Below are positions 11,015-22,201 of a DNA stretch of 64,000 nt, in pieces. The translations under genes and the position numbers were made by a program. Source of the DNA: Babesia bovis T2Bo (Eukaryota > Apicomplexa > Aconoidasida > Piroplasmida > Babesiidae); assembly GCF_000165395.2 (NCBI RefSeq), contig NW_026261571.1:186001-250000 (forward strand), written 5' to 3'. Each line of letters starts with the position of its first letter. Positions within the stretch are counted from its first letter, which is position 1. A model generated the notes under the pieces. It worked only from the letters and a program-made list of their open reading frames with translations. It searched no databases and was not told the DNA's origin.

Positions 11015-11795
11015 TACTCCTGGCTATTACGTCCCATGCAGAAAAAGTAGTTCATTCCGCTGGTTAAGATTATGAAATTTAGTTTCACCTTTACCATTAT
11101 GGTTTTCTCTTGTATCAATTTACAATTCAAGCCATGATTCATTAGCGCGGGTAATACATTTAAGTGCAGCAGTAGACACAACGCATATATATCCTTTAAC
11201 ACCAGGAAGGTTCTATGATCTTAGTGATTTAATATCACTGATTTACTGGAAGAAAAGGAATCACATTAGGCTGTGAATGTTTCTAATCAGCCGATGTGTA
11301 ATACGCAAATGCTTGGTAGGAGTAATGTGTTATGGTTTTTCAGAACCATATCTCTTTTGTAACTGAAAACGCCACACCCTAAAAGTACATTCATTTTATG
11401 CAACCTGTATGCAAACAATTGAGTAGTGCGTCACATAGGATAATCGTCATCGATATATCTCGATTTATGCATTACACGCGCAACATCATAAAGTCGAATT
11501 GTAGAATGAAGACTGACTTTTGTCAAACGAATAGTAGTGATTCAAATGTTTTATATACTAATATATTGAAAAACATACTATTAATAAAAATAGATATTCC
11601 CTATTAATTATATTATGTTAGGTCGTTGTCTGCTGCATTTGGTCACACATTAGTTGTGGAACAGGAATAATAATCATTTATCTCTTGATTACTTGAAATT
11701 GTGATTTTGGCCTATTTGCCGTGAATAAGTCAAGCTAATTAATTACTATGGTTTAATTATAATATTTCCAGAAGATTGTGCAACTCCTCCTCTGA
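11015..11795. other. Divergent intergenic region
   Basis: Lies between the starts of the 880-aa minus-strand gene and the SET8-like plus-strand gene and so should hold both promoters. Short frames here (for example 11398-11607) lack protein-like composition. No RNA gene recognised. Confidence 0.55.
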
Positions 11796-14527
11796 ATGGT
11801 TCGCACCTACTTTTCTAAGCAGCAACGCTGCTCTGCTATATCTTCAATATTATCGGATTCGAAGGAATCAATCAACGATGATTATGATTTCGGTTCCCCT
11901 TCTTCATCGCTGTTGTGTTCTGAGTCTTCTGTGAATTGCACCCCTTTTCTTATACCACCCTCATCTTGCACTAAAGTCAATATAGACAAGGTTGATGACT
12001 CGGTCGTACAGACACCTAAAAGTGGGTACGATGAGGTCCCCTCATCATATGAACGTCCTCCTTCCGTTGTCAGTGACAGTTTGGATTCGCAAGTTCACCA
12101 GGAAATCTCCGAACAGGAAATGACATCTCCTAAGAGAAAATATAAGAAGAAACGTCGAGCCGTGACACTTCGATCTCGCAGTCGTAGGAGTGGTAACAAA
12201 GAGGTGGAAGCAGACATAGGGCCTCGGAGTAATGATGCCACCCACACGCCATTGGCAACTCGCAGATCCACTCGGATTGCGCACGATGAAGAAACAATTT
12301 CGGCGTCCGATCGTGATGCATTTACACACATATCATCGTTTGTCAGATCATCTCGGTATGGTCAATACAATCAGAAATTCAAGCTGTTCTGGTTGCCAGA
12401 TACGGAAGCCAGCAGCCTTATGCGCATTCCAAGCATAGCTCAACTTTCCAAAGCACGCGAACGAACTGCCGAGCTGCTTTACATTGTCTTCACACCGGGA
12501 GGTATCGACATTTTACAGGATGTTAGCGACATCATCGGTGTGGAACGACGTCCTTTCCATACACCATTTGTAAAGTTGTATTCTTACAGCTTAAAAAGCA
12601 TGTATTTTAAGGTTGTTGGCCATGTAATTAATCATTGCAGCACTGTGAAATTTGATGAGGATGCTTTTCACGCGAAGGTTACTGATGAAAATGAGCGAAC
12701 AAATCGTCGAACTACCCGTAGAGCGCCAGTAGATACGGCTGATTTAGGTTATTCATTTTATCGCAGTTATTTATATGGTGTCGATGACGATCAAAATGCT
12801 ATGCGTGTTAGACTATCGTTGCACAAGATCACAGACAACGGCTTAGATAAGCGTGATGAATCTTTAGAGGTATTTGCTGACAATAATTCACGTAAACAAT
12901 TGGCAAATGGGTTATCACATAATAGGACCAATGCTACGAATGGTGGTAAATTTGTTCGACATACCACTTCAACTACCAGTTCAGTAGACTCGACTTATGA
13001 CAGCCCCTCTGTACCTTCGATGGATCTTCTAAATTTTGATGGTGGCGTTTCGTATGAAGATACTACTACTAAAGTTGCTAGTTCTCCTAATACACAGCGC
13101 GTGGATGGTCGCCGAAAACGTGCAGGTTGGGAGTATGAACACGTGGTTGACTACAATAATGATCGACCCATGCATGGATTATCTACTTTACTTTGGACTG
13201 AATTGAAGAGCTTGATCGGTACAACAGACACGACCCAATCTCGCCTATGCAGCGATTCAACGGTTAATTGTAGAATGGAAGCAATGATCAAGCGAAATTT
13301 CGAAGTATACGATTCGCGGCAAAAGTTGCTTACTAATGATGTGAACAACGATTTGTTCCCTGTTTTGGAAACTAATGTCAGTTCCAAGGCAATGTTCCAA
13401 ATAGGAACCCGTATAGTTAACGCAGGTGACATCTTGATAATTAGGTTTCCTTCTCATTATAGGGGACACCCTGAGGAAGATACAGTAAAGATCTACGGTA
13501 CTGATACCATCAGTCGTTTTTTCGAGAAGTTCACAAACTCCAGAGAAGAAGAACCCGTAGATATTACTATTGCTATTGCTCGATATTGCCCAACTGTATT
13601 TTGGAACCTAGTTCTCACTGGTGACTATGAAGGATCTCTACGCACTCTAGTACCACATTTGTTTTTAACTAGGTCTAAGCGCCGAAGAACAATCGTCAAT
13701 CGGGATAATACCGCAGTTAACAACAAAGCTAGCGTATCCCTCGGAAAGTCGAAAGATACGTCAATATTCGACAATAATTTTGTCATGATGCAGAATTTAT
13801 TTGAGAAAGATGCTCAAATAAAGGTTGATTTGATTAAAAAAGCACGTCTTAATCAACGAATGCCTAGTTGGAAACCAACACGTCAGCTTATAAGCAAACG
13901 ATTGAACGACGGGGAGTTAATTTCGATCATGATGGATGAAAATGGGCTGTTGCTCCGGGATATTTCTGTATTGTCAGATGCTCAGAAAATGGTTATATAT
14001 CGTGAGCATCTAAAGCGAGGATTTTATGCTCCCGTTCGCTTAGATTATCTCCCCCCCAAAGGCCGCGCTGTGTTTTCGGCATGTGATATAAGAAAAGACG
14101 AATTCGTAGTTGAGTACAAAGGTCACATAATCACAGAAAAGGCAGCAAAATTAAGAGAGCTTAAATATGATGCATCAAGGTCTGACAAAGGGTAGGTACA
14201 CATGGTGTTTATTTACCACTATGTTTAGGTCATATGTTTTTCATTTCCAGGTTAACGGCAAGAAGTATGGCATAGATGCCACTGAGGAGAACATAAAATT
14301 TGGACCTGCCAGATTAATCAACCATTCACGGAAGAACCCTAATGTAGTGCCTAAAGCAATGGAAATAAATGGATGTCCACGATTATTTTTTGTGGCTAAG
14401 CGTAATATACAGAGGTTAGTTATAAGTTTATTTCTCGACATATACACGTAGCGGAGAAGAGCTCCTTATTGACTACGGGGAGCGTGATCCTCGTATTATT
14501 AAGGTTAATCCATGGCTACTCGAGTAG
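11796..14527 (+). CDS. SET8: KMT5/SET8-type histone lysine methyltransferase
   Basis: Exons 11796-14191, 14229-14414 and 14452-14527 (introns of 37 bp each) give about 885 aa. The C-terminal SET domain is split over the three exons: GRAVFSACDIRKDEFVVEYKG, then SYVFHFQVNGKKYGIDATEE, then RLINHSRKNPN and GEELLIDYGERD, ending in NPWLLE. The order, spacing and terminal motif match KMT5A/SET8, the enzyme that monomethylates histone H4 Lys20; apicomplexan SET8 enzymes are known. RLINHS and the ELLIDYG core supply the cofactor and active-site residues. The N-terminal ~700 residues are Ser/Arg rich with basic, nuclear-localisation-like runs (KRKYKKKRR near residue 115). Using the 14229 acceptor rather than 14251 restores the conserved FQ segment. 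Its stop lies 26 bp from the stop of the convergent TAF10-like gene. Confidence 0.9.
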
Positions 14528-14553
14528 ACATGGATTATTCACTTTATATAATA

Positions 14554-14944
14554 TCAGAATTCCATGTTTGGCTCGAGGAATACTGTGTAATTATGTGCCG
14601 TAGGGTCCCTCTTCTGTAAAGCCTCAACAATAGTTTGATAGTCAAGTTCACGTATTTCGTCAAGTGACATCCGTCCTCCTTTGGAATCGGTATTTGATTT
14701 ATTTATCACTTGAATATCTTTGGCGTCCTTGATAAGCTGAACCGTATAAGGTGTGTATGTATCTCCCTACCTTCTCTAGTGATATCTGTGCCGCGTGAGA
14801 TACGAATCTTAGCGTAGATTCGTTGTGTAATTTACAGCCTACGGTGGACAGAATGTAGCGCACGAGTTCATCGTGCAATGCTGACGGTTGGCTCAGACCT
14901 TTGATGACATCAACGTCAATATTCGAAGCATTATTTCGAGACAT
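14554..14944 (-). CDS. TAF10-like TFIID subunit
   Basis: Two exons, complement of 14771-14944 and 14554-14727, joined over a 43-bp GT-AG intron in phase 0, give 115 aa. Residues about 20-60 (ALHDELVRYILSTVGC, then LRFVSHAAQISLEKV) match the TAF10 histone-fold signature in which a tyrosine helix is followed by R-x-L-S-x-A-A-Q. The second exon contains MSLDEIRELDYQTIVEAL, corresponding to the last helix of the fold. TAF10 is a subunit of the general transcription factor TFIID and of SAGA-type complexes. The protein is shorter than human TAF10 because the low-complexity N-terminus is missing. Its 3' end faces the SET8 gene, with 26 bp between stop codons. Confidence 0.75.
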
Positions 14945-15197
14945 TTTTATTTTTATTTGCGATATGAATTAAGAATAAACACTATTCTTAATTAGTATAA
15001 ATATTTAATACTTATACCTTGAAATTTATCGGCCGAGCGTTCCCCATCGACCCTTCACTGTTCTTGTTCAGTACGTTATTCACTAACAATAAATCAGTTT
15101 AGACGTTAAATGAAAGAAAAATTATATATATGTTTTTAAGATTATAATGCGCCATTAGGTAGCTTCCAAAGCGTAGATTCCATAAGTATATGAGGCA

Positions 15198-16333
15198 CTA
15201 ATGCTTTACAATTTGCACGATGTCTTGGTCAGCTAACACATGTTCTTTACCGACCTTTTGTGGGTTGTGTTTTACAGAAGTTCCCCAAACAAGTGCATAC
15301 TTGAATTGTTGAAGCAGAGACTTATGAATCTTTAGACAGAAGTCTTCTACCTTGCTATGATTCCGTTTTAGAATGACTGGTGCATCGTAATCGGGTATCT
15401 TTCCACGGGGTTTAGTGTATATACGCACTAGATCCAAGTACTTCCATATAGTTTCTAACAAAAGGTCCAAATTCCACTGCAAGAATATTTTATCAATAAC
15501 GTGTTTCTTACCTCGTGGTGGGCAGATATAGGTACGTAGTGAGGTACTTGCGATAGAATGTCGAGTTCCGGTATTGTAATTTGATCGATTTTGTTTAGAA
15601 CGTAAAGGCATGGTATGTATATACGATTTCCTTCAATAACGTCGATAATATCGTCGACAGTCGCGTCACAACGTATGGCAAAAGTTGCATTGCTAATACG
15701 GTATTCGTGACAGATAGATTTAATCATTTCCTCATCAACATGTGTAAGTGTAACTGTATGAGTAACTGTGATTCCTCCTTTATCCTTTCGGGTAAATGTG
15801 ATGTTTGGTGGTGACTTGTTCAGCCTAATTCCGAAACCTTCCATTTCCTTCTCTAGCAACCTTTTATGGTTCATTGACTTGGCTGCATCAAGAACAACCA
15901 GAATAAGACTACACGTTCGAGCCACAGCGATAACCTGCTTACCACGACCCTTACCATCCTTAGCTCCCTCGATGATACCTGGTAGATCAAGCAATTGTAT
16001 CTTGGATCCTTTGTATTTAAATACACCAGGCACGCAAGTAAGGGTTGTGAATTCATATGCTGCAACTTCAGAATACGTTCCTGTTAACTTGTTTAGAAGG
16101 GTCGATTTACCGACTGAAGGGAAGCCTACAAGTCCGACACGCGCATCCCCTGTTTTGGAAACGTCGAAACCCTCACCACCACCTCCACCTTTGCTGCCGC
16201 TACTTTCGATGAGTTGTGCTCGCAGCTTTGACAGCTTTGCTTTTAGTAGTCCAAGATGAAAATTGGTGGCTTTGTTCTTTTGGGTTCTGGCCATTTCGGC
16301 CTCGACCTCTGCGATCTTTTGAAAAACTGACAT
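15198..16333 (-). CDS. DRG2: Developmentally regulated GTP-binding protein 2
   Basis: Exons complement(15512-16333) and complement(15198-15476), with a 35-bp GTAAGA/GCAG intron in phase 0, give 366 aa, close to the usual ~364. G1 GFPSVGKST, the G3 region [11 protein letters not shown], and G4 NKID are present; the N-terminus ([18 protein letters not shown]) and the C-terminal TGS region ([26 protein letters not shown]) are DRG2-like rather than DRG1-like. DRG GTPases associate with translating ribosomes through a DFRP partner. Without splicing the frame ends after 292 residues and loses the TGS domain. The start is chosen at 16333, where the conserved N-terminus begins. It is divergent from the EF-G gene. 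Confidence 0.95.
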
Positions 16334-16720
16334 TTTGGCTTTAAATTACACTCCTAAGTTAAACTTGTAGTTGCTTAAGTTCAAATTGCAAAATGTCTGA
16401 TGTTTAAGTTCGTCTGAATGTACTATCATACACCCACGGAGGTTCACACGCATATCACCAAAGGTGAAAACAGTTGTTTTAGGGCCTGTATTATTGAGAA
16501 TGTGATAGATTAAATATTATAAGTCATATAATTTCCTATTTAGTATCCGTCTTAGGTTATATATCATTTCTTATGAGCCCGTTTTCTTACTTCCGTAATA
16601 TTCCCCATCCACTGACCTTTAGCACTTCGTTACTCTTCTTAATGATGTAGACTGTTGTACACATATGTTTTATTAAGCATTAATGATCAAATAGGGGTCG
16701 TTTAAGTGACCCAGTTTTCG
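16334..16720. other. Divergent promoter region DRG2 / EF-G
   Basis: 387 bp between the two divergent starts. AT-rich, no coding frame or recognised RNA. Confidence 0.5.
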
Positions 16721-19536
16721 ATGCTGGTTTGCGTGCTTTTGCTCGCCATCGCATCGTATGTTATATGCATCCATTATAACAATGGACTAAGGTCCAATGG
16801 ATGCGGTATAGGTAATGTACAGCATATATAACATAAAACGACATTTAGGGCCTCCTGCAGCGTTTTTGAGCTCAATTCGTACACCTCGTAGGTGTGACGA
16901 GTATGAGTTATATTACAATGGAGAGCCTTCTTCTTTTGTTTTAGGCACTTCTAAACGCCAACAAAAGTTATGCGCTTACGTAGAAGACCTTTCGGCAATG
17001 GAAGTTCCGTTAAATCGTTACAGAAATATAGGTATGTCTATGATGTGTGTCAGTACGTCACTGCTACACATTAGATTCTTATGCTTCCATATGTTCGTAT
17101 CTGCTATACAGGTTATATATTAGCTACAGTGGTATGCTAAACAGTTGTAAAACTAGGTTTTATGATATGTCGAGTGTGATAATTTTAGGTTAATACGCAT
17201 TTGTTCATACAAAAAATTTTTGTGGGTGTTATTACTTATATATTATAAGATGTCATTGTATTTATCCACCTTATTTATATGTAGGCATCATTGCGCATAT
17301 TGATGCTGGTAAAACAACCACTACGGAACGTGTTCTTTACCTTACTGGTGTCAGTTTTAAGATTGGGGAGGTACACGATGGTAATGTACGGAATGTTACA
17401 TTGACATTCGTATTTAGGTGAAGCCATTATGGACTACATGCCTCAGGAGCGTGAGAGAGGTATTACTATCACTGCCGCAGCAACCACGTGTTTTTGGAAA
17501 GGTGGATATAGAAAGTTTCCACAACATCGCATCAACATCATAGATACGCCTGGTCATGTTGATTTTACTGTTGAGGTGGGTGGTAATTACTCAACAAATA
17601 TGTTTGTTAGGTAGAACGTTCCTTACGAGTATTAGACGGCGCTGCTGCTGTGTTTGATGGCGTGGCTGGTGTCGAACCACAATCTGAGACTGTCTGGCGC
17701 CAGGCAAGTAAATATGGAATCCCGCGTATTGCCTACGTAAACAAGATGGATCGTGCGGGTGCTAGTTTTGAAAAATGTATAGAAGAAATGGAGCTGAAGC
17801 TTGGTGTGACTCCGGTTCCAGTATTCATTCCAATTGGCTCTTCGAACACGTTTCAGGGAGTCATTGACGTAATAAGGTGGGTGGGCAAGTCAATAAAAAT
17901 AAGCTACCACAGACAGAAAGCATATTACTTTGACACAGAAAAGGATAGTTTCGATTATACCGAGAATGTAGTCCCTGAAGAAATGCACGACGTTCTTCAT
18001 CATTATCGCACTCATTTATTAGATAACGCCGCTCAGGCATCTGAGGAGTTACTGGAGCAATACATTGCAAACGGCAATCTTACAGAAGATCAGATTCGTG
18101 ATGGTTTACGTATAATGACCTTGGCTAACCGTATAGCTCCAGTTAGCGCAGGCAGTTCTTTGAAGAACAAGAACATACATGGTTTCCTTGATATGATAGT
18201 TGACTACCTTCCTTCACCTTGTGAAGTAAATAAGATTTGCGTTCATGAGAGCAAAAGCTCTTCTGATCCACATGATGGTGATACGACTTCAGTTTCAGAT
18301 ACTAATAATCCCGTTAGTAATGTTGTCGAAAGGGAGTTGACTTTTGACACAAACGATTTTACTTTACCATTAGCGGGTTTGGTTTTCAAGATATCACATG
18401 ACGCTCAAATTGGTACTCAAGCTTACGTTCGCATCTACAGAGGTCAAGTCAGTGTAGGAGATGTGGTATACAACCCACGTACTAAAAAATCAAACAAGGT
18501 TCAAAAGCTACTATTTATCCATTCAAATGAGCGCAAGCACTTGAAGACTGCTCATGCTGGTGACATTGTTTCTTTAGTTGGTGTAAAGGATGTGATAACT
18601 GGTGACACTTTATGCAAGGAAGAGGACGAAGTATCTCTTGAATCTATGCAATTCCCTGAACCTGTGATTAGTTTAAAGGTTGAGCCTACTGATAGCAATG
18701 ATTTGGAGCGTATGTGTGATGTTTTCCGTAAGTTTATGACAGAGGATCCAGCGTTCCGTATGTACATGAAACCTGAAACCCAAGAAACCATCATTAGTGG
18801 CATGGGTGAGCTACACTTGGACATTATGGTAGATCGGATGCGACGGGAGTACGGCCTCTCGGTGAAGACGGGTTCACCTCAGGTTGAATTCAAGGAGACA
18901 TTTTTAAAACCTGTTCATGCAGAAGGTCGTTATGTACGACAATCTGGAGGTCGTGGTCAGTATGGTCATGTGAAGATCTACATAGAGCCATTGGAGCAAG
19001 GTAGTGGGATCGTATTTAAGAACAGCATCACTTGTGGTGCGATTCCTCAAGAATTTATTCCTGCAGTAGAGAAAGGTGCTCGTCAACAGTTTGAAGAAGG
19101 TTTGTTAGCTCACTATCCTGTTACTGATGTGCGTGTGACGTTGCTTGATGGAACATTTCACATTGTCGATAGTTCTGAATTTGCTTTCCTCACTGCAACT
19201 ACTATGGCTATTCGTGACGGTGCCCGTGAAGCTGGCATCAGACTTTTGGAGCCTATAATGAAGGTTAATGTAGTATGCCCACTTGCGAACTACAACGTTG
19301 TGCGTGGTGATTTGTTACGTCGACGTGGTCAGGTACAGACGATTCGTGATGGATACGGTGGCGTAAAAGAAATTTCTGCTACCGTACCTCTTCAGGAAAT
19401 GAAAGGATATATCACTGAACTTCGTTCAATGAGTCAGGGGCGTGGTTTTTACACGATGGAAATGTCCCACTATCACCCCGTTCCTGCGTTGGTACAAGAG
19501 AAGATTGTGAGTTCGAATCTGAAGCCACAGTCGTGA
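16721..19536 (+). CDS. Apicoplast-type translation elongation factor G
   Basis: Exons 16721-16811, 16849-17031, 17285-17380, 17418-17575 and 17611-19536 give about 817 aa. GTPase motifs run across the joins: [46 protein letters not shown], and NKMD. Domains II-V follow, including the loop [11 protein letters not shown] and the C-terminal [11 protein letters not shown] drives translocation on bacterial-type ribosomes. Exon 1 encodes a strongly hydrophobic leader ([16 protein letters not shown]) followed by a basic Ser/Pro-rich stretch, the bipartite signal expected for the apicoplast; [14 protein letters not shown] also follows the bacterial/plastid form, not the mitochondrial EFG1 form. The insert at about residues 475-505 is Ser/Asp rich. 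The second intron is 253 bp, unusual beside 34-37 bp neighbours. The ATG at 16815 inside intron 1 is the fallback start without the leader. Confidence 0.92.
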
Positions 19537-19855
19537 ATATACACAGATAATCTGTTATAGAATATAACATGTTGACTTAAACGATCGTATCAGCTCTTAG
19601 AAGCGTGCATATGCATGTACGTGCCATTGGAAGAATGTATTAGTTCATACTATCCTTCTCTTTAATTAAAAGCGAGTTAGCTTCATTTCCCCCTATTAGT
19701 GCGCACATATTCTATCTGAACTTATTGGACGCGTTAAATAAGTTATTTTGTAAATCTGTTACGCTATGGTTCCCGACGTCCACCTTCCATAACGTTGTGA
19801 ACTACGTGTGAATCAGTTCAAATACTTGTTGGCGTGTTCGGATATCCAGATAGGT
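19537..19855. other. Convergent intergenic spacer
   Basis: 319 bp between the EF-G stop and the stop of the MYND gene. No gene or structured RNA recognised. Confidence 0.5.
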
Positions 19856-20750
19856 CTATTTAACGTTACATATACGTTGATGATATTTCCAGTCATCCTT
19901 TTGGCATTGGACGGAGCAATATTTAATCTTTTTGCATCTGGAGCATATTTTTAATGGCGCATCTTTACTTTCCTCCTATATACTATAGAATACGTCATAT
20001 TACAACCCACCCTTTTACAATTTTCACAATTATTCGGTATTATTTCCTTTTTAGGTTGTTGAGTTAATGCAGCACTTTTTTGTGGATCTAGCATCTTAGA
20101 GAGAGCCTCTGCGCTATCCCACCTCCCTGTTGCATCCGGAGGGTTTTCAAAAAGCTCATTATAGTCTTCTAGTGTAAGGTCCATGCGTCTGAATTCTTCT
20201 TCATCATCGAATGTCTTCGAGACGTAGCATTCTCCACGGATATCTGCGGCATTAAAACATGCGACATTGACCTACCTGTGGAGCATACTTTCGTAGCCCT
20301 AGCGTTTGTAGGAAGATTTTTAACACGACCTATTCCATCAATGTAGCAATTGATGCCGATATAACCGTTTTTTTTGGATGGCAGTGTAAGCGGAATAATC
20401 TGTAATATTGTATATCGTGTGAGAAACATTGATTATAAACATTTGCCTACCTGATATGTAATCGATGCAACTTCCAGAGAGCTTTTAAGCAAGTCATCTG
20501 AGAGTTCTACATTTGTCTGGTTATTTGATCCAGCTTTCTCTTGAGTTTCTTTGTACTGTGACTTCAGGTATTTCTCAAATCCATGCTTCTCATCTGCTAG
20601 TAGCTTATCTTTCGCAAATTGATTCGTCAAATGCTTGCGGAAGCTGTCTTCCGAGCCTTTGAATTTTAACACTTCTATTGGACTGTTGATGTCACAAGGG
20701 ATGTGCACATATGAAAATTCTTTATGCAAAATGGATCCTAGTGTGTCCAT
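19856..20750 (-). CDS. MYND zinc-finger protein
   Basis: Four exons, complement of 20451-20750, 20276-20399, 20011-20243 and 19856-19975, with introns of 51, 32 and 35 bp, give 258 aa. The last two exons form a complete MYND finger at about residues 213-255: CENC, then CSRC-x4-KYCSVQCQKDDW and HQRIC, the canonical seven Cys and one His. MYND fingers bind proline-rich peptides in partner proteins. The preceding ~210 residues are acidic/Lys rich, with no other domain I recognise; a helical region lies at residues 40-95. Without splicing only fragments are visible and the finger is lost. The partner and role are unknown. Confidence 0.85.
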
Positions 20751-21003
20751 ATTTATTATTTACAAATATATATGTGTAATTTGCATTTTACATCTGTATG
20801 TAGTGCCGTTGTTGGCCTATATAGACATATTCACCATAGCGCCCTGCTACCAAGACAGCTGCCACTAATATGAACAAATTAGACCGACTATTGGTGTTAT
20901 ACCAAAGATTAATCCACGAAGGTTATGTTATTTAACATCTCGTAACCATGTGTATGCAAAACGGGGGAATAGTTGTGTTTAAATATCTAGCAATGCAAGT
21001 ATC

Positions 21004-21604
21004 TTAGTACCTTTCTTCAGTAAGAGCCTCCTTAATGTAGACCAATCTAGGAGCAAGTTCTTCTCCGTTGTAGTAGGCGTAAATTAAACCGGCTTCTAGG
21101 TCGAGTGACTCACCGATGTAGAATTCGAAATCACTGAAGTTACCCAATACATGCTTGACGAACTTTTGGATATCATCCTTGAAACTTGTTACTTTATCGG
21201 GAGCGTTTTCTTCCAAATGTGCAGTCACACGCTTGATGTACTTTTTGATGTAGCCGGTGTATTCTGCCTTGGTGAAGGGTGTTTCCTGAAGCCTGAAGGC
21301 GTCAACGATGTCGATGACCATTTCGACGGTAGGGTCAGCTGCCACGGACGAACCACCACCTTCCTCACTGCATCATCGTTATGACTCTATAGTAAAAACG
21401 TACTCATCATTGCAGGCAATACCGTAGTCCTCGTTTCCCTTAGCTACCTTGGATGATTTAACTTCAAAGGCAACTGATTATCGATTAAACGGCGTGAGAA
21501 CGTTACTTACCGCTTGCGAATTCTGGGTTGTCGAATGGGTTAAGGTGGGTGTATGCGTCAGAGCACACTTCGTCGCCGGTGAATAGATCTTTGTAGACGA
21601 GCAT
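21004..21604 (-). CDS. TCTP: Translationally controlled tumour protein homologue
   Basis: Exons complement(21511-21604), complement(21404-21473) and complement(21004-21367), with introns of 37 and 35 bp, give 175 aa, near the usual 170. The N-terminus [16 protein letters not shown] matches the family start, and the third exon carries [27 protein letters not shown] and [13 protein letters not shown], the long helical hairpin and C-terminal strands. TCTP is an abundant cytosolic protein with calcium- and tubulin-binding and growth-related roles, and is secreted by some apicomplexans. Codon use is strongly biased compared with neighbours, fitting high expression. Start chosen at the only ATG compatible with the family N-terminus. 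Confidence 0.95.
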
Positions 21605-22201
21605 CTTGATATATTTAGAAGTAATAACTAAGCTTTGTTAAATAAGTTGCTGTATAATTTTTTTGTGTTTTCACTCAAATACGGTTAGTAACGCCGTTTT
21701 AATTGACTTGATGTGTGCGAGTATATGAACTTGTTTCGCCTATAAAGACACAACGATTGACTCGTAATACGATTGCCGTGCTATGAAAATGTGGAATAAT
21801 CCAGTTATCGGTTTAAATTTAGCGTCTTTATCCTAATTAGTATGGGGGATCGCCGCACGTTTAACAATCTTCCTGTTGACTTGGAAAGGGGTTTGATTGA
21901 CTAGATTGCGGGCTTATTAACCCGCAATATGTGAGTCGTTCCCTAGTATAACTTATTCGTGTCATATTCATTTTCGTTTGCGCGGAATATCGATGGAGAA
22001 TGAGGGGCATCGTTACGCGGCTCACATTGTCTTGGATGTTTCCTTTTACACATTTTAATGGCATTAACATGCTAATTAGATGAGATTTCATGTATTATAT
22101 TAAATTCATTATATTTAACATTTACTGTATTCTTGTCCTGGACATGGTCGCACATCTTCATGCGCTAATTGGCTCATAAATTATATTTTTGCTGCTTCAA
22201 A
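21605..22201. other. Divergent promoter region with a stable inverted repeat
   Basis: 597 bp between the TCTP and AVL9-MORN starts. It contains an 8-bp perfect stem ATTGCGGG (21905-21912) / CCCGCAAT (21921-21928) around an 8-base loop, with short flanking CTAG pairings. The frame 21861-22091 (-) overlaps it but does not look like a conserved protein. Could be part of a TCTP 5' leader structure or a small RNA. Confidence 0.45.

Noticed and set aside
11375..11400. Single telomere-like ACCCTAAAA
   Set aside because: One copy only, not tandem; no evidence of a telomere, internal telomeric repeat or telomerase template.
15768..16259. 163-codon plus-strand frame
   Set aside because: Antisense of the strongly conserved DRG2 GTPase domain.
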